Shown in pieces: positions 36,416 through 45,180 of a stretch of 64,000 nt of DNA. Within the stretch, counting starts at the first letter, position 1. Each line of letters opens with the position of its first letter. The position numbers and the translations under genes were made by a program. The stretch covers positions 1 to 64,000 of the forward strand of contig NZ_JAAXLA010000032.1 of NCBI RefSeq assembly GCF_012911935.1. The letters are read 5' to 3'. Source of the stretch: Pseudonocardia acidicola. GTDB taxonomy: Bacteria > Actinomycetota > Actinomycetes > Mycobacteriales > Pseudonocardiaceae. Under the pieces are notes generated by a model. The model saw only the letters and a list, made by a program, of their open reading frames with translations, had not been told where the DNA came from and ran no database searches.

Positions 36416-36784
36416 TCACGACTGCTGCTGCTGCTTCTCGACGGCCTTGCGCACCTCGTCCATGTCCACCGCGCGCACCTTGCTGATGAGGTCCTCGAGA
36501 GCCTTCTCCGGCAGCGCACCCGCCTCGGCGTAGAGGACGACGCCGTCGCGGACCGCCATCAGGGTCGGAATCGACGAGATGCCGAAGGCCTGCGCCAACG
36601 CGGTCTGCGCCTCGGTGTCCACCTTGCCGAACGTGATGTCGTCGTGCCGGTCCGACGCGCCCTCGAACACGGGGGCGAAGTTGCGGCAGGGCCCGCACCA
36701 CGACGCCCAGAAGTCGACCAGCACGGTCCCGGGCGCTCCGACGATCTCGTCGAAGTTCTCGGTGGTCAGCTCGACACTCGCCAT
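36416..36784 (-). CDS. thioredoxin
   Basis: 122 residues with the thioredoxin fold and redox centre WASWCGPC (Cys30 and Cys33), the cis-proline segment SIPTLMAVRDG, and TFGKVDTEAQ. The last 15 residues end in a run of Gln, absent from standard TrxA. ATG 36784 lies six bases after GAAGGG; an upstream ATG at 36823 would add 13 unconserved residues. It reduces disulfides of cytoplasmic partners. It is one base from the MEDS gene stop in the same direction, so the two may share a transcript. Confidence 0.92.
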   Translation of the reverse strand: MASVELTTENFDEIVGAPGTVLVDFWASWCGPCRNFAPVFEGASDRHDDITFGKVDTEAQTALAQAFGISSIPTLMAVRDGVVLYAEAGALPEKALEDLISKVRAVDMDEVRKAVEKQQQQS

Positions 36785-36785
36785 C

Positions 36786-37481
36786 TCATGCCCTTCGTCG
36801 GAAATCCTTGCCGATATCCGCAACAGCCGCGGTCGCCGTCGTGTTCCCCCGGTCGACGGCGACGGGATCGACCGGGTCGACGTGATACGGGTTGTCCACC
36901 ACGACGCCGCTGAGCCACACCGTGGGCTGGCTCCTGACCAGGGGCAGCAGCGTGCCGACGCCGAACTCGTCGAGGTGGTAGACGCTCAGGCTGACCAGCG
37001 GATGCAACCTCACCCACGTGGTGAAGCGCGTTTCGTAGCTCACCAGGTGGCGGACGAACGAGGGCTCGATCGGGGGGTGCGCCGCACTCATGTCGACGGC
37101 GATCCGCGCGGTCCGGTTCGTGCGACCGGCGATCCCGCCGACCCAGGCGTCCCAGAACTCGAAGCTCGCGTCGAGGTCGAACGTCCCGGTCCGGGCGAAG
37201 ACCGATTCGAGGTCGACGATCTCCAGCGGGTCCCGGTGGACGGCCGCGCCGACGGCGTCCAGCATGGCGAGGACGGCGCTTCGCCGAGCGGGCGCGGCGA
37301 CGTACAGGCAGGGCTGACCGGCACCGAGGCCGTCGCGCAGGTAGAGGGCGATCAGATCGTCGGCCTCTCCGGGGCGTGCTACGAAGGCGCAGATGTGATC
37401 GTGGGGGTACATCGCCAGTCCCGGGATGCCGGCCGCAGGGCACACCGGTCCGGACGGGCTGGAGGTTTCCGCTGGGGGCAT
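36786..37481 (-). CDS. MEDS (DcmR-like) sensory domain protein
   Basis: 231 residues covering a MEDS domain (methanogen/methylotroph DcmR sensory): HICAFVARPGEADDLIALYL at the start, GQPCLYVAAPARR, and VDMSAAHPP, with a RecA-like alpha/beta fold. In actinomycetes such proteins accompany STAS and anti-sigma modules. Here it lies 87 bp downstream of a STAS protein on the same strand and just upstream of thioredoxin. ATG 37481 is placed after GAGGAGA; an upstream ATG at 37538 is possible. The signal it senses is unknown. Confidence 0.8.
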   Translation of the reverse strand: MPPAETSSPSGPVCPAAGIPGLAMYPHDHICAFVARPGEADDLIALYLRDGLGAGQPCLYVAAPARRSAVLAMLDAVGAAVHRDPLEIVDLESVFARTGTFDLDASFEFWDAWVGGIAGRTNRTARIAVDMSAAHPPIEPSFVRHLVSYETRFTTWVRLHPLVSLSVYHLDEFGVGTLLPLVRSQPTVWLSGVVVDNPYHVDPVDPVAVDRGNTTATAAVADIGKDFRRRA

Positions 37482-37568
37482 CGCCGTCTCCTCGGGCCTC
37501 GGAGCCCCAGGCCGCGAGACGGGGCGGATGGGCGCCACGGCCGCATCTGGGTCGGGTTCGGGTGCCCC

Positions 37569-38636
37569 TCAGCGCGGCGGGTAACCCACGTGCTGCAGAT
37601 ACAGCGGTTCGGGTCGCGCCGTGGCGGTCTCCAGCAGGGCGACGAGCGCGTGCAGGTCCTCGTCGGGCGAGCGGAACTGGGTGGACTCGGGGACCCCGAC
37701 GTCGGCACCGCGCAACAGTGCGTCGGTGAACGCCGAAACATGGTGCGGGGAGGGCGCGAGCTGCTCGCCCAGGAACCGCCAGGTCTTCCGCGGCCGTTCC
37801 CGGTGCGGGCGCAGGGCGACCTCCCAGCCCCCGATCTCGTCCCAGCGCAGTTCGACGACCTCGTCCGTGTCACCCGCGCCCACCCGGTTGCGGCCGAGAC
37901 CCAGGCGTCCCCCGAAGAGGCCCTCGGACGCGGTGATCGTCTCGACCCCGGACACCGCCACGTCGCGGCGGTTCAATGCGCCGGCCACGGCCTCGAGGTA
38001 CTGCAGGACCGCGATGTGGACGTGGTTCGACAGCAGGGCCGCGGACTCCGCGGTGGCGGGCGGTTGCGCGCGGGTGAGCCCGCTCAACCGGACCGGCCCG
38101 GTGGGCGCGGTGTGGTCCGGCCCCGCCAGGGCGAGCTCGAGGTCGGGGTAGAGGTCCAGGGCGTCGGCGAGGCCCAGCACCGTGAGTGCCTGCCCCACCG
38201 GCCGGCGATGGCACACCACACGCAACCATGCGTCGCCTGCGAGGGCGCGGATCCGCATGAGGCAGCGCAGACCGCTGCCCCCGAAGTAGTCGACGTCGCG
38301 CAGGTCCACCACGACGACCTGCGTCGGTGTGGACACCTGCTCCTCGACCGCGACCTCCAGCAGCGGCGCGGTGTGCGAGTCGAGGGTGCCGGCGGCCCGC
38401 AGGACCGCGACGGTGCCCGTCGGCCGGTGGACGGTGACGTCGAACCATCTGCTCGGGCGGCCGGCGGCCGACGGCGGGGCACCGCCGTATCCCTCCGTGC
38501 CGCGCCGGGTCTCACGCGGAGAGCCGAGAATCAGTTCGGGGAAGCCGTGGAGCAGGCCGGGGAGGCGTCGGGCCAGGGTCCGGGCCCTGCGGAGTGGGGG
38601 GTGGGTCGAGCAGGGCAGGGAGCGGTCGTGCAACAT
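37569..38636 (-). CDS. STAS domain protein with DUF6292-like C-terminus
   Basis: About 355 residues. Residues about 70-170 form a STAS domain (TLDSHTAPLLEVAVEE, VVVVDLRDVDYFGGSGL), where the Ser in FGGSG is the usual phosphorylation site in anti-sigma antagonists. The C-terminal half (about 205-355) contains VLQYLEAVAGALNRRDV and WDEIGGWEVALRPHRE, which I recognise as the DUF6292 pattern of Pseudonocardiaceae. The pairing suggests a regulator in a partner-switching pathway. Start ATG 38636 is weakly supported: no ribosome site is obvious and the first 40 residues are Arg-rich. Confidence 0.72.
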   Translation of the reverse strand: MLHDRSLPCSTHPPLRRARTLARRLPGLLHGFPELILGSPRETRRGTEGYGGAPPSAAGRPSRWFDVTVHRPTGTVAVLRAAGTLDSHTAPLLEVAVEEQVSTPTQVVVVDLRDVDYFGGSGLRCLMRIRALAGDAWLRVVCHRRPVGQALTVLGLADALDLYPDLELALAGPDHTAPTGPVRLSGLTRAQPPATAESAALLSNHVHIAVLQYLEAVAGALNRRDVAVSGVETITASEGLFGGRLGLGRNRVGAGDTDEVVELRWDEIGGWEVALRPHRERPRKTWRFLGEQLAPSPHHVSAFTDALLRGADVGVPESTQFRSPDEDLHALVALLETATARPEPLYLQHVGYPPR

Positions 38637-38784
38637 CTCAAGGGCGGCTCTCTTGTCGGGGTCCTGACATGCCGCGGTGCGCGGCACGGCGAGTCTGAGA
38701 ACCTCTGAGTGGCGAGGACACGGGCCTGGCAGGGCAAACCACCCCGGCCGGGTGGCCCTACCGGGGCAACCGGATGTGGGGTTC

Positions 38785-39573
38785 CTAGAGCATCCCGCGC
38801 TCCCGGCGCTCGGTGATGTCGACCGCGATGCCGACCATGCGCCGGGAGCCGGTGGCCTCGCCGGGGAGCAGCCGCCCGGTGGAGCGCACCCAGCGAACCC
38901 GTCCATCGGGACGCACGACCCGGAAATCGTCGGAGAATTCCTGGCCGGGTGCCAGGTTTCGCTGAATATCCGCGCCGACGGTGGCCCGGTCCTCGGGATG
39001 AATGAACGCGAGGAAATCCGGATATGCCACCGGCGTATCGGGTGGTAGGCCAAACATCCGGTAGACCTCTTCGGACCAGGTGAGCGAATTTGTGGTGATG
39101 TTCCAGTCCCAGGTCCCGACGAGTTCCGGTGCCCCCGGGTCCGGTCTGCTGCCGTCGTCGATCGTGTTTCCGACCCAGTAGTGGATCTCTCGGCTGGAGA
39201 CGGAGCGAAAGCTCCAGCGGCTCCACCGGTAACTGCCGTCCCGGCACAATATCCGTATCACCTGATCGGAACTCACGACGGAGTCGTCACGGCGGTTCCG
39301 TTCGGTGGTCTCGACCACGCGGTGCTGATCGTCGGGATGGAGGAACACCCAGGAGGGCACCGAGCGAAGTTCGTTCTCGGACCAGCCGAGTGCGTCGCGC
39401 AAGGCGGGATTGACCAGTTGGAAGTATCCGTCGTAGTCCACCACGGCCAGCATGGCCGGGGCGCGCTCCCAGAACAACGTCAGGTCGGCCGCCACCGGGC
39501 CGCCGGGCGGCGGCCCGGTGCTGCCGGCCCGTCCCGGGCCGGATGCCTCTGACTCGTTGGCGGGGTACGTCAT
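38785..39573 (-). CDS. tandem PAS domain sensor protein
   Basis: 262 residues with two PAS domains (about 25-135 and 145-255): the first has MLAVVDYDGYFQLVNPALRD and LHPDDQHRVV, the second TWDWNITTNSLTWSEEVYRM, FIHPEDRATV and the PAC end GIAVDITERRE. No kinase, cyclase or DNA-binding output domain follows; the protein stops right after the second PAC motif. It may deliver its signal through protein contacts, possibly with the neighbouring STAS and MEDS proteins. ATG 39573 follows TGAGGA. Confidence 0.85.
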   Translation of the reverse strand: MTYPANESEASGPGRAGSTGPPPGGPVAADLTLFWERAPAMLAVVDYDGYFQLVNPALRDALGWSENELRSVPSWVFLHPDDQHRVVETTERNRRDDSVVSSDQVIRILCRDGSYRWSRWSFRSVSSREIHYWVGNTIDDGSRPDPGAPELVGTWDWNITTNSLTWSEEVYRMFGLPPDTPVAYPDFLAFIHPEDRATVGADIQRNLAPGQEFSDDFRVVRPDGRVRWVRSTGRLLPGEATGSRRMVGIAVDITERRERGML

Positions 39574-39804
39574 GACTGCGTCCTCAGCGTCTCGTGACGA
39601 TTTCGGCGCGCCTTCGACGATTGTGTTGTTCGTCCCGGCGAGGCGTCTTTCGACGCTTGCCCAAATGGCGTCCCGAGAGTGGGTCGATCTGCTCAGCAAA
39701 TAGTACCTGGTCGATGACCGTGCGCTGTTCTCGTTCGGTCCCGACGCCGGGTCCGGCCACCGCGGGGCCGATGCGGCAGGGCATATAGTCGGGTCATGAA
39801 GACG

Positions 39805-39824
39805 GGCCAGAAGTAGGCCAGAAG
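39805..39824 (+). promoter_or_regulatory. tandem GGCCAGAAG boxes before the PucR gene
   Basis: GGCCAGAAG occurs at 39805-39813 and 39816-39824, eleven bases apart, so the two copies face the same side of the helix. A TATAGT hexamer lies just upstream at 39785. The position between a possible -10 element and the regulator start at 39842 suits an autoregulatory operator, but this is only a pattern. Confidence 0.3.
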
Positions 39825-39841
39825 GCCCTTTCCCGGCGACT

Positions 39842-41554
39842 ATGAGCACTACTAATCCGAGCGGATCATCGGACACTGCTGCGGCCCGCGAACAGCTGGC
39901 GCAGCTCCGCAGCCTCCTCGCCCTGTCGATGGTGCTGGCCGAGGACCACGGGGACGAGGGGATCCTGCGGATCGCCATCAGCGCGGTCGGTTCACTGGGA
40001 CGCGTCGAGGTCCACGCGAGCTATCTGGTACGCGACGGGCGGCTCGTCGCGTCGTCGGTGACCTCGGATGCATCCGACCCGGGACTCGACGCCCAGGTCG
40101 AGATGCTGGCCGGGTCCGGGGGCCGGGTCACCGTGCCTGGTCGATCGTGGGGGTGGGCGTATCCGCTGGCCAGCATGAGCGGGCTGCGCGGCTATCTGGT
40201 GGTCTGCGCGGATGCGGAGCCGTCGGCCGATGAGCAACTGCTGGTGACGGTCCTCGCGCAGCAGGCGGGCGCCGCGCTGGCCGCAGCCTGCCTGCGTCGC
40301 CGGGAGCGGGAGCAGACGGAGGAACTCCGCTCGCTCACCGAGAAGCTGGGCAGCGCCGTCTCCGAGTTGGAGGAGCGCACGAGGATCCACGAGGCCCTCA
40401 CCCGCGGTGTGTCCGCCCCCGACAGCGAGGTGGGTCTCGCCCGGGCGGTACACCAGCTCACCGGGCTGCCGGTGGCGGTCGAGGACACATTCGGGAACCT
40501 GCGGGCGTGGGCAGGCCCGGAGGAGCCCACCCCCTATCCCAAGGCGCCGGGACGGATCCGGTCCGAGAGCCTGCGCCGCGCCCAGCAGGAGGGCCGCCCG
40601 GTGCGGGTGAAGGACCGGATCGTCGCGCTCGCCCAGCCCGGGAGCGAGGTGCTCGGGGTGATCGCCCTGATCGACCCGGACGGGACGGCCACGCCCGCCC
40701 AGATCCTGGCCCTGGAGCACGCCGCGGTGGCGCTCGGCACCGAGCTGACCCACCAGCGGCACCTGGCCGAGGTGGAGCTGCGGCTGCGTCGTGACCTGAT
40801 CGACGACCTGCTCAGCGGGGTGGTGACGAAGGACGAGGGCAGAGGTGCCCTTGCCCGAGCCCGGGCGCTGGGCCACGACCTGCACACCCCGCACCGCGTC
40901 GTGGTCATCCAGGCGCTGGACGGCCGCGACGCGGACCAGGCCCTGGTGCGGGCGGCCGAGCGGGCGGCCGCGACGCTCGGCATGGAATGCCTGCTCACCA
41001 CGCGCGCGCGGACTGTGGTGCTCGTCGCCCAGCGGCCGCTGCACCTGGTGGACCCCGCCCCGTGGCCGGAACTGCACGCCGTCGTGAGCAAGCACCTGCG
41101 CTCGGCCAGGGTGGCGATCGGCGTCGGCGGCCGCTACGAGCAGCCCGGCGACGCGTCCCGCTCCTGGGAGGAGGCCCTGCACGCCCTGGAGGTCCGCCGC
41201 AGATCCCGGAACCCGGACGGTGTCACCGTCTGGGACGACCTGGGTGTCTATCGCATCCTCACCGCCGGGAAGGACGACCAGCACGTCGACACGTTCGTCC
41301 GCGAGTGGCTCGGCACGCTGCTGGACTACGACGCCGAGCACGAGACGGAACTGGTCAGGACTCTCGCCGTCTACCTGGAGAGCGGGGGCAACTACGACGA
41401 GACGGCAGAGCAGTTGCTCGTCCACCGCAGCACCCTGCGTTATCGGCTCAAGCGCATCCGTCAGATCACCGGACTGCGGGTGAACGAGGCGGACAACCGG
41501 CTGAATCTGCACCTGGCGACCCGCGCCTGGGCGCTGCTCGAAGAACCGCCCTGA
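39842..41554 (+). CDS. PucR/CdaR-type transcriptional regulator with GAF domain
   Basis: 570 residues. An N-terminal GAF-like domain (about 15-150) is followed by a helical linker (about 150-190), a second ligand-binding region, a GGDEF-like CdaR domain (about 330-480) and the C-terminal PucR helix-turn-helix: LESGGNYDETAEQLLVHRST then LRYRLKRIRQITGLRV. Such regulators activate purine, sugar-acid or amino acid catabolic genes on effector binding. No Shine-Dalgarno precedes ATG 39842. The neighbours do not reveal the target pathway. Divergent from the PAS gene with a 268-bp spacer. Confidence 0.87.
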   Translation: MSTTNPSGSSDTAAAREQLAQLRSLLALSMVLAEDHGDEGILRIAISAVGSLGRVEVHASYLVRDGRLVASSVTSDASDPGLDAQVEMLAGSGGRVTVPGRSWGWAYPLASMSGLRGYLVVCADAEPSADEQLLVTVLAQQAGAALAAACLRRREREQTEELRSLTEKLGSAVSELEERTRIHEALTRGVSAPDSEVGLARAVHQLTGLPVAVEDTFGNLRAWAGPEEPTPYPKAPGRIRSESLRRAQQEGRPVRVKDRIVALAQPGSEVLGVIALIDPDGTATPAQILALEHAAVALGTELTHQRHLAEVELRLRRDLIDDLLSGVVTKDEGRGALARARALGHDLHTPHRVVVIQALDGRDADQALVRAAERAAATLGMECLLTTRARTVVLVAQRPLHLVDPAPWPELHAVVSKHLRSARVAIGVGGRYEQPGDASRSWEEALHALEVRRRSRNPDGVTVWDDLGVYRILTAGKDDQHVDTFVREWLGTLLDYDAEHETELVRTLAVYLESGGNYDETAEQLLVHRSTLRYRLKRIRQITGLRVNEADNRLNLHLATRAWALLEEPP

Positions 41555-42200
41555 CCACCGGCAGACAGGCCGCCCGGCTGCTCCTGCCCGGAGACGGCGC
41601 CGGCCCGCGCCCGGCTGACGATCCTGGAACGCGGCAGACGTGACAGGCCGGGCCGTCTGCGGTATCGCAGAATGCGGCCTCGGTGCTCGATGAAGCGGGA
41701 TCGTTGTGCCGTCAGGTGCAGCTCGGCGTCGTGATTCGGCCGGTTCTGCGATCACGCCCCGCGCGGCTTCGCGGATTGGCCGTCCGGCTGCCTGCAGGCC
41801 ACCCGCCGACGGTGATTCGGCGGATATGGCCCGTCAGGTGAGTAACGGTCCGGGAAAGGTCTCGATTCCGTAACGCGCACGGAGTGATCATCGGCACGCA
41901 TCGCGATCCCGGAAATCGGTAACGCCGATGTCAAACTATGTGCTCGGTCACGGTGGCCCGGGGTCCTGCCGCGACCGGAACCGTCGCGTGTCCGGCCAGG
42001 TCAGTGGGCATGTGGCGGCTGCGGAACGGCGCCGTTCCGCGCCGCCGGGAGGCGGTCGGCGGCCGGGCGATCAGGGCTCGTTTCCCGGACCGCCCGGACC
42101 TGACCCCGGGCGGTCGCGGACGGTTGTCGTGCTTCATCCGGCAGCCGGCGGGGCACACACCTACTGTGTGCTCGCCGTCGACCTCCGGAAAGGGTTCCGA
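41555..42200. other. intergenic stretch without a supported gene
   Basis: About 650 bases separate the PucR gene from the small membrane protein. Open frames on both strands are short, start without ribosome sites and show no conserved pattern. GTGATTCGGC occurs twice near 41730 and 41811, but I see nothing else of note. It probably contains the promoter of the small membrane protein gene. Confidence 0.5.
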
Positions 42201-42356
42201 ATGATCATCCTTGGGCTTGTGCTGCTCGTTCTCGGGTTCTTGCTGAAGATCTCCCTGCTGTGGACCTTGGGCATCATCCTGCTCGTTGTCGGTGCTGTTC
42301 TGGCCATTGCCGGCGGCGTCGGCCGGGCAATCGGCCCTCGCCGCCACTATTGGTGA
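42201..42356 (+). CDS. small two-helix membrane protein (DUF6131-like)
   Basis: 51 residues made of two hydrophobic helices: ILGLVLLVLGFLL and LWTLGIILLVVGAVLAIAGG, then a basic tail RAIGPRRHYW. The layout matches the actinobacterial family I know as DUF6131, whose members are abundant and of unknown function. ATG 42201 follows GGAAAGGG at six bases. It is followed within 13 bases by a perfect hairpin terminator, so it is a monocistronic unit. Confidence 0.8.
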   Translation: MIILGLVLLVLGFLLKISLLWTLGIILLVVGAVLAIAGGVGRAIGPRRHYW

Positions 42357-42368
42357 ATGGCGATTCCG

Positions 42369-42399
42369 GGGGCCCCGCAGCATCGCGCTGCGGGGCCCC
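42369..42399 (+). terminator. hairpin terminator after small membrane protein
   Basis: Bases 42369-42381 (GGGGCCCCGCAGC) and 42387-42399 (GCTGCGGGGCCCC) form a perfect 13-bp stem with a five-base loop, twelve bases after the stop codon. It may also end the convergent STAS gene transcript. Confidence 0.8.
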
Positions 42400-42459
42400 G
42401 GTGTCATGGTGCCGCCGTTGCCGCTCGCTCCGTCGTCGTGGGAGGCACTCCGTTCGGCG

Positions 42460-42861
42460 CTATGCCGATCCCGGGGGAATCCGCCCGGTCCCGGCGATGG
42501 CGTCGTCGAGGGAGTGGTACAGCGCGAGCATCCGGTCCAACCCGGTCAGCTGGATCGGCCGGATGACCGGCCGGTTGCCGTCCACCACCAGGCGCAGCGG
42601 TTCGCGCAGCCGGTGAGCCACGCGAACGGCCTCGGCCAGCACCTGCACCCCGTGCGAGCCGAAGAACGACACGTCGGTCAGATCGACCACCGACACCGCC
42701 GACGAGCCGAGTAGGGCCTCCCTGACCGCGGCCTGCAGCCGAGGGCCCGTGAGCAGATCCACCGCGCCGGCGACCGTCACCACGCAGATGCCGTCCTCGC
42801 GGACGCGGACGGTGACGGTGAGCGATTCCGCCGGGCGCGACGAATCATTGTGTGAGCTCAC
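42460..42861 (-). CDS. STAS domain anti-sigma factor antagonist
   Basis: 133 residues, one STAS domain: TVTVRVREDGICVVTVAGAV, VSVVDLTDVSFFGSHGVQVL, then a C-terminal helix. The Ser in FFGSHG takes the place of the phosphorylated serine in SpoIIAA-like antagonists, which release sigma factors by capturing their anti-sigma kinase. No anti-sigma kinase or sigma gene is adjacent. GTG 42861 has only a weak upstream site; no better start is available. Most likely a partner-switching component. Confidence 0.8.
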   Translation of the reverse strand: MSSHNDSSRPAESLTVTVRVREDGICVVTVAGAVDLLTGPRLQAAVREALLGSSAVSVVDLTDVSFFGSHGVQVLAEAVRVAHRLREPLRLVVDGNRPVIRPIQLTGLDRMLALYHSLDDAIAGTGRIPPGSA

Positions 42862-43105
42862 CTGGACACGGTAGCGACCGCGCCCGGCGGACGGTGGGAA
42901 TCGGGCCGTCCACCTGCTCGGATGCCGGCGCAGCGGTTGCGGGACCAGGTGTGTCCGCAGGGTGTGTGCACCGCGGAAGGGCTTGGATCCGGCGCCAGGG
43001 CCCCTGCCGCTGGGCGGCCCTCCGCAACCGCTCGGCGCCTTGATCAACAACGGGTGTGACCTGGAGGTGGGCCGTGCGTTGCACAGGGTGCGCTCCCCGG
43101 CGTGA

Positions 43106-43137
43106 CTCCCGCCGGAACGTGGTGGTTCCGACGGGAG
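43106..43137. repeat. hairpin 1 of intergenic cluster
   Basis: Bases 43106-43118 and 43125-43137 are complementary over 13 positions with one mismatch and a six-base loop (GTGGTG). No gene ends next to it on either strand, so it is not an ordinary terminator. Confidence 0.7.
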
Positions 43138-43142
43138 TGTCG

Positions 43143-43192
43143 CTGCCGGCCGGATGACCGCCACCGCCCCCGAGCGGTCGTCCGGCCGGCAG
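43143..43192. repeat. hairpin 2 of intergenic cluster
   Basis: Bases 43143-43161 and 43174-43192 pair over 19 positions with one mismatch, with a 12-base loop. It starts five bases after hairpin 1 and is the strongest of the three. Confidence 0.75.
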
Positions 43193-43319
43193 TCCCGAAC
43201 GTGGCCCCGCCGGTGTCGACTCGACCGCCGCCGTTCACGTTCGCGTCGCCCCGGTCCCGGGCCGGCGCCCCTACTCTCGGTCCGCCGGTCTCTCGGTTGC
43301 GGGCGCAGCAGCCGTGCCC

Positions 43320-43357
43320 GCTCGTCCGGGTGGTTGTCGACCACCGCCCGGACGAGC
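43320..43357. repeat. hairpin 3 of intergenic cluster
   Basis: GCTCGTCCGGG at 43320-43330 pairs with CCCGGACGAGC at 43347-43357, and an inner TGGT/ACCA pair can extend the stem. No coding gene is adjacent. Confidence 0.65.
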
Positions 43358-43709
43358 ACGGCGGCCGCCGAACGCCGGTATCGTGGATCCGAGCGCGCCG
43401 GCCGCAGGCCCGATCGGCGGTGTCGCGACGGATGGCTACCCCGGCCGGATCACGTCGCAGGCCCGAACGCGCGGCGGGCGGAGCAACAGCGTGCTGCGTT
43501 CTCGTGACGTGTCGTCACCGGGCTTGTGCGAGACCGGCCGGCCCGTACGGTCTGGGGTACGGGTGGACGTGGCCGAGATCCCTGCAGCTTCGTCGAGGTC
43601 TCCGGCGCGCCGGTCGCAGGGTCCGCGTCGGCGGGGCCGGTGATCCCGACCCGATCCGGCAGCGGCCCGACCCGCGACAGCACACGACCCTGCAGTGGGG
43701 AGTCCAGTC

Positions 43710-44078
43710 ATGACCGCGACGACATCCCAGGAGCACTTCACCTCCGCCGCCAAGACAGGCCAGGAGGCGATGTCGACCGCGCTGCGGAGCTGGGGTGAGA
43801 CCGTGCAGACGGTCCTGGGGATGGGCGCCGGCCGGGGCGAGGTTCCGAGCCCGGATCACCTGGTCGACGTGTGGTTCGACGCCGCCAGCGAGGCGCTCAC
43901 CGCACAGCGCGAGTTCACCAAGGCGCTGCTCACCGTCGGCACTCCGATGCTCGACGCCATGGGCCGCGCCGCACGGCACACGGCCGACACGGTCCAGGAG
44001 GCAACGCAGAAGGCGACCGACGCAGCACAGGAGGCGACCCGCGCCGGGCGGGCGAACGCGGCACGCAAGGACGGCTGA
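43710..44078 (+). CDS. phasin-like polyhydroxyalkanoate granule protein
   Basis: 122 residues, almost entirely helical, with the amphipathic pattern TSAAKTGQEAMSTALRSWGE and a C-terminal tail of Ala/Thr heptads ending in lysine-rich NAARKDG. The composition is that of phasins, which coat storage-polymer granules. A second phasin-like gene at 49.2 kb and a PHA synthase at 51.1 kb support the assignment. ATG 43710 is eight bases after GGGGAG; GTG 43695 would add five residues. Motif evidence is weak because phasins diverge fast, so the call rests on composition and context. Confidence 0.6.
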   Translation: MTATTSQEHFTSAAKTGQEAMSTALRSWGETVQTVLGMGAGRGEVPSPDHLVDVWFDAASEALTAQREFTKALLTVGTPMLDAMGRAARHTADTVQEATQKATDAAQEATRAGRANAARKDG

Positions 44079-44171
44079 GCGCGCGGCGGTGGCGGACGGC
44101 GCATCGCCTTCCTCGTGGTGGCCGCCCGCGGCCGGGCCGTTCGGCCGCCGCCTCCGCCGGGGACCCGCCCG

Positions 44172-45056
44172 CTATGCCGAGGACGCGCTGCGGGATGGTG
44201 CGTCCTTGCCGGCGGCCGCTGCACACGCTCGGAGCAGCACCGCGGTGAATCGGGCCGGAGCACCGAGGAAGACTCCGTGATCGCCGTCGATCTCGTGGAC
44301 GACGCAGCCGGGCACCGCGGCGGCCAGCTTCCACTGCCGGCGCGGCGGCACGACCCGATCGTGCCGGGTGATGACGACCGAGGTGGGGACGTCCACCGAA
44401 CCGATCCACTCGTGTGAGGTGAACCCGCACACCGCCTGCACGGCGGCCATTGCGTCGAGAAGCCGGGTGCGCCGCATCTGCGCGAGGGCCCAGTGCCGAG
44501 CCATCGGTTCGGTGCCCCGGTCGAGCAGGCCGGCGCCGACGACGTCGGCGCCCAGCGTGTGCACGGCCGGGATCCACGCCGCGGCGGCGGTGACGCCCGG
44601 CAGCATCAGCGCGGCGGACCGCTCCCACGGTGAACCCGAGACGTTGCGGGCGGTGCAGCACAGCACCAGCCCGGCGGTGAGCTCGCGGTGCCGGCGCCAC
44701 ATCAGCTGCGCGACGAGCCCGCCCATGGAGTACCCGACCGGGATCAGCCGGTCGATGCCGAGCTCGGCCGCGATCCCGGCGACGTCATCGGCGCAGTCCT
44801 CCAGCCGGTACGGGGGGGAGCCGGGGAGCCCGTCGCCGTGTCCGGGCAGATCGAGTGTGAGCACCCGGAAGCGCCGGCGCAGGGCGGGGATGACGCCGGA
44901 CCAGTTGAGGGCCGCGGTCAGCGTGACCCCGTGCAGCAGTACCAGGGTGGCTGCGCCCGGCGGGCCGGGAGAGTCCCAGACACGGGTCTGCCCGCGGCCG
45001 GGGAGCGTGATCACGTGTTCCCGGCCCGGCGCCACACTCGAGCCCGCTCGGTCCAT
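44172..45056 (-). CDS. alpha/beta hydrolase with serine nucleophile
   Basis: 294 residues of an alpha/beta hydrolase: LVLLHGVTLTAALNW oxyanion region, nucleophile elbow GYSMGG with Ser110, acid in ITRHDRVVPP and catalytic His in DGDHGVFL. Similar to 3-oxoadipate enol-lactonase/esterase-type hydrolases; the substrate is unknown. Given the nearby PHA genes a depolymerase or hydroxyacid-ester role is conceivable, but nothing in the sequence proves it. No signal peptide. Convergent with the phasin gene, 93 bp apart. Confidence 0.85.
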   Translation of the reverse strand: MDRAGSSVAPGREHVITLPGRGQTRVWDSPGPPGAATLVLLHGVTLTAALNWSGVIPALRRRFRVLTLDLPGHGDGLPGSPPYRLEDCADDVAGIAAELGIDRLIPVGYSMGGLVAQLMWRRHRELTAGLVLCCTARNVSGSPWERSAALMLPGVTAAAAWIPAVHTLGADVVGAGLLDRGTEPMARHWALAQMRRTRLLDAMAAVQAVCGFTSHEWIGSVDVPTSVVITRHDRVVPPRRQWKLAAAVPGCVVHEIDGDHGVFLGAPARFTAVLLRACAAAAGKDAPSRSASSA

Positions 45057-45180
45057 CCGCCCTCCGCACCGAAACCGGACCCTCGGACCTGCGATCCGGC
45101 TGGATTGTTTCCCCCAAGTTACCCCGGGGTTTCGTGTCCAATCGTCACGCCGGCCGATGATGGGCCGATCGGCCGTACTG

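Larger units (their letters stand above)
42862..43709. other. structured non-coding stretch before the phasin gene
   Basis: Nearly 850 bases lack a convincing gene. The part 43106-43357 contains three strong hairpins: 43106-43137, 43143-43192 and 43320-43357 (listed separately). The remaining sequence has only short, weakly supported open frames. It may carry an undescribed RNA, or be decayed DNA with terminators left behind. Confidence 0.5.

Noticed and set aside
41712..42407. Several 60-160-residue frames on both strands
   Set aside because: None has a ribosome site or conserved pattern except the small membrane protein at 42201.
43102..43713. A 203-residue open frame ahead of the phasin gene
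   Set aside because: It passes through three strong hairpins, has Arg-rich composition and no ribosome site or family.
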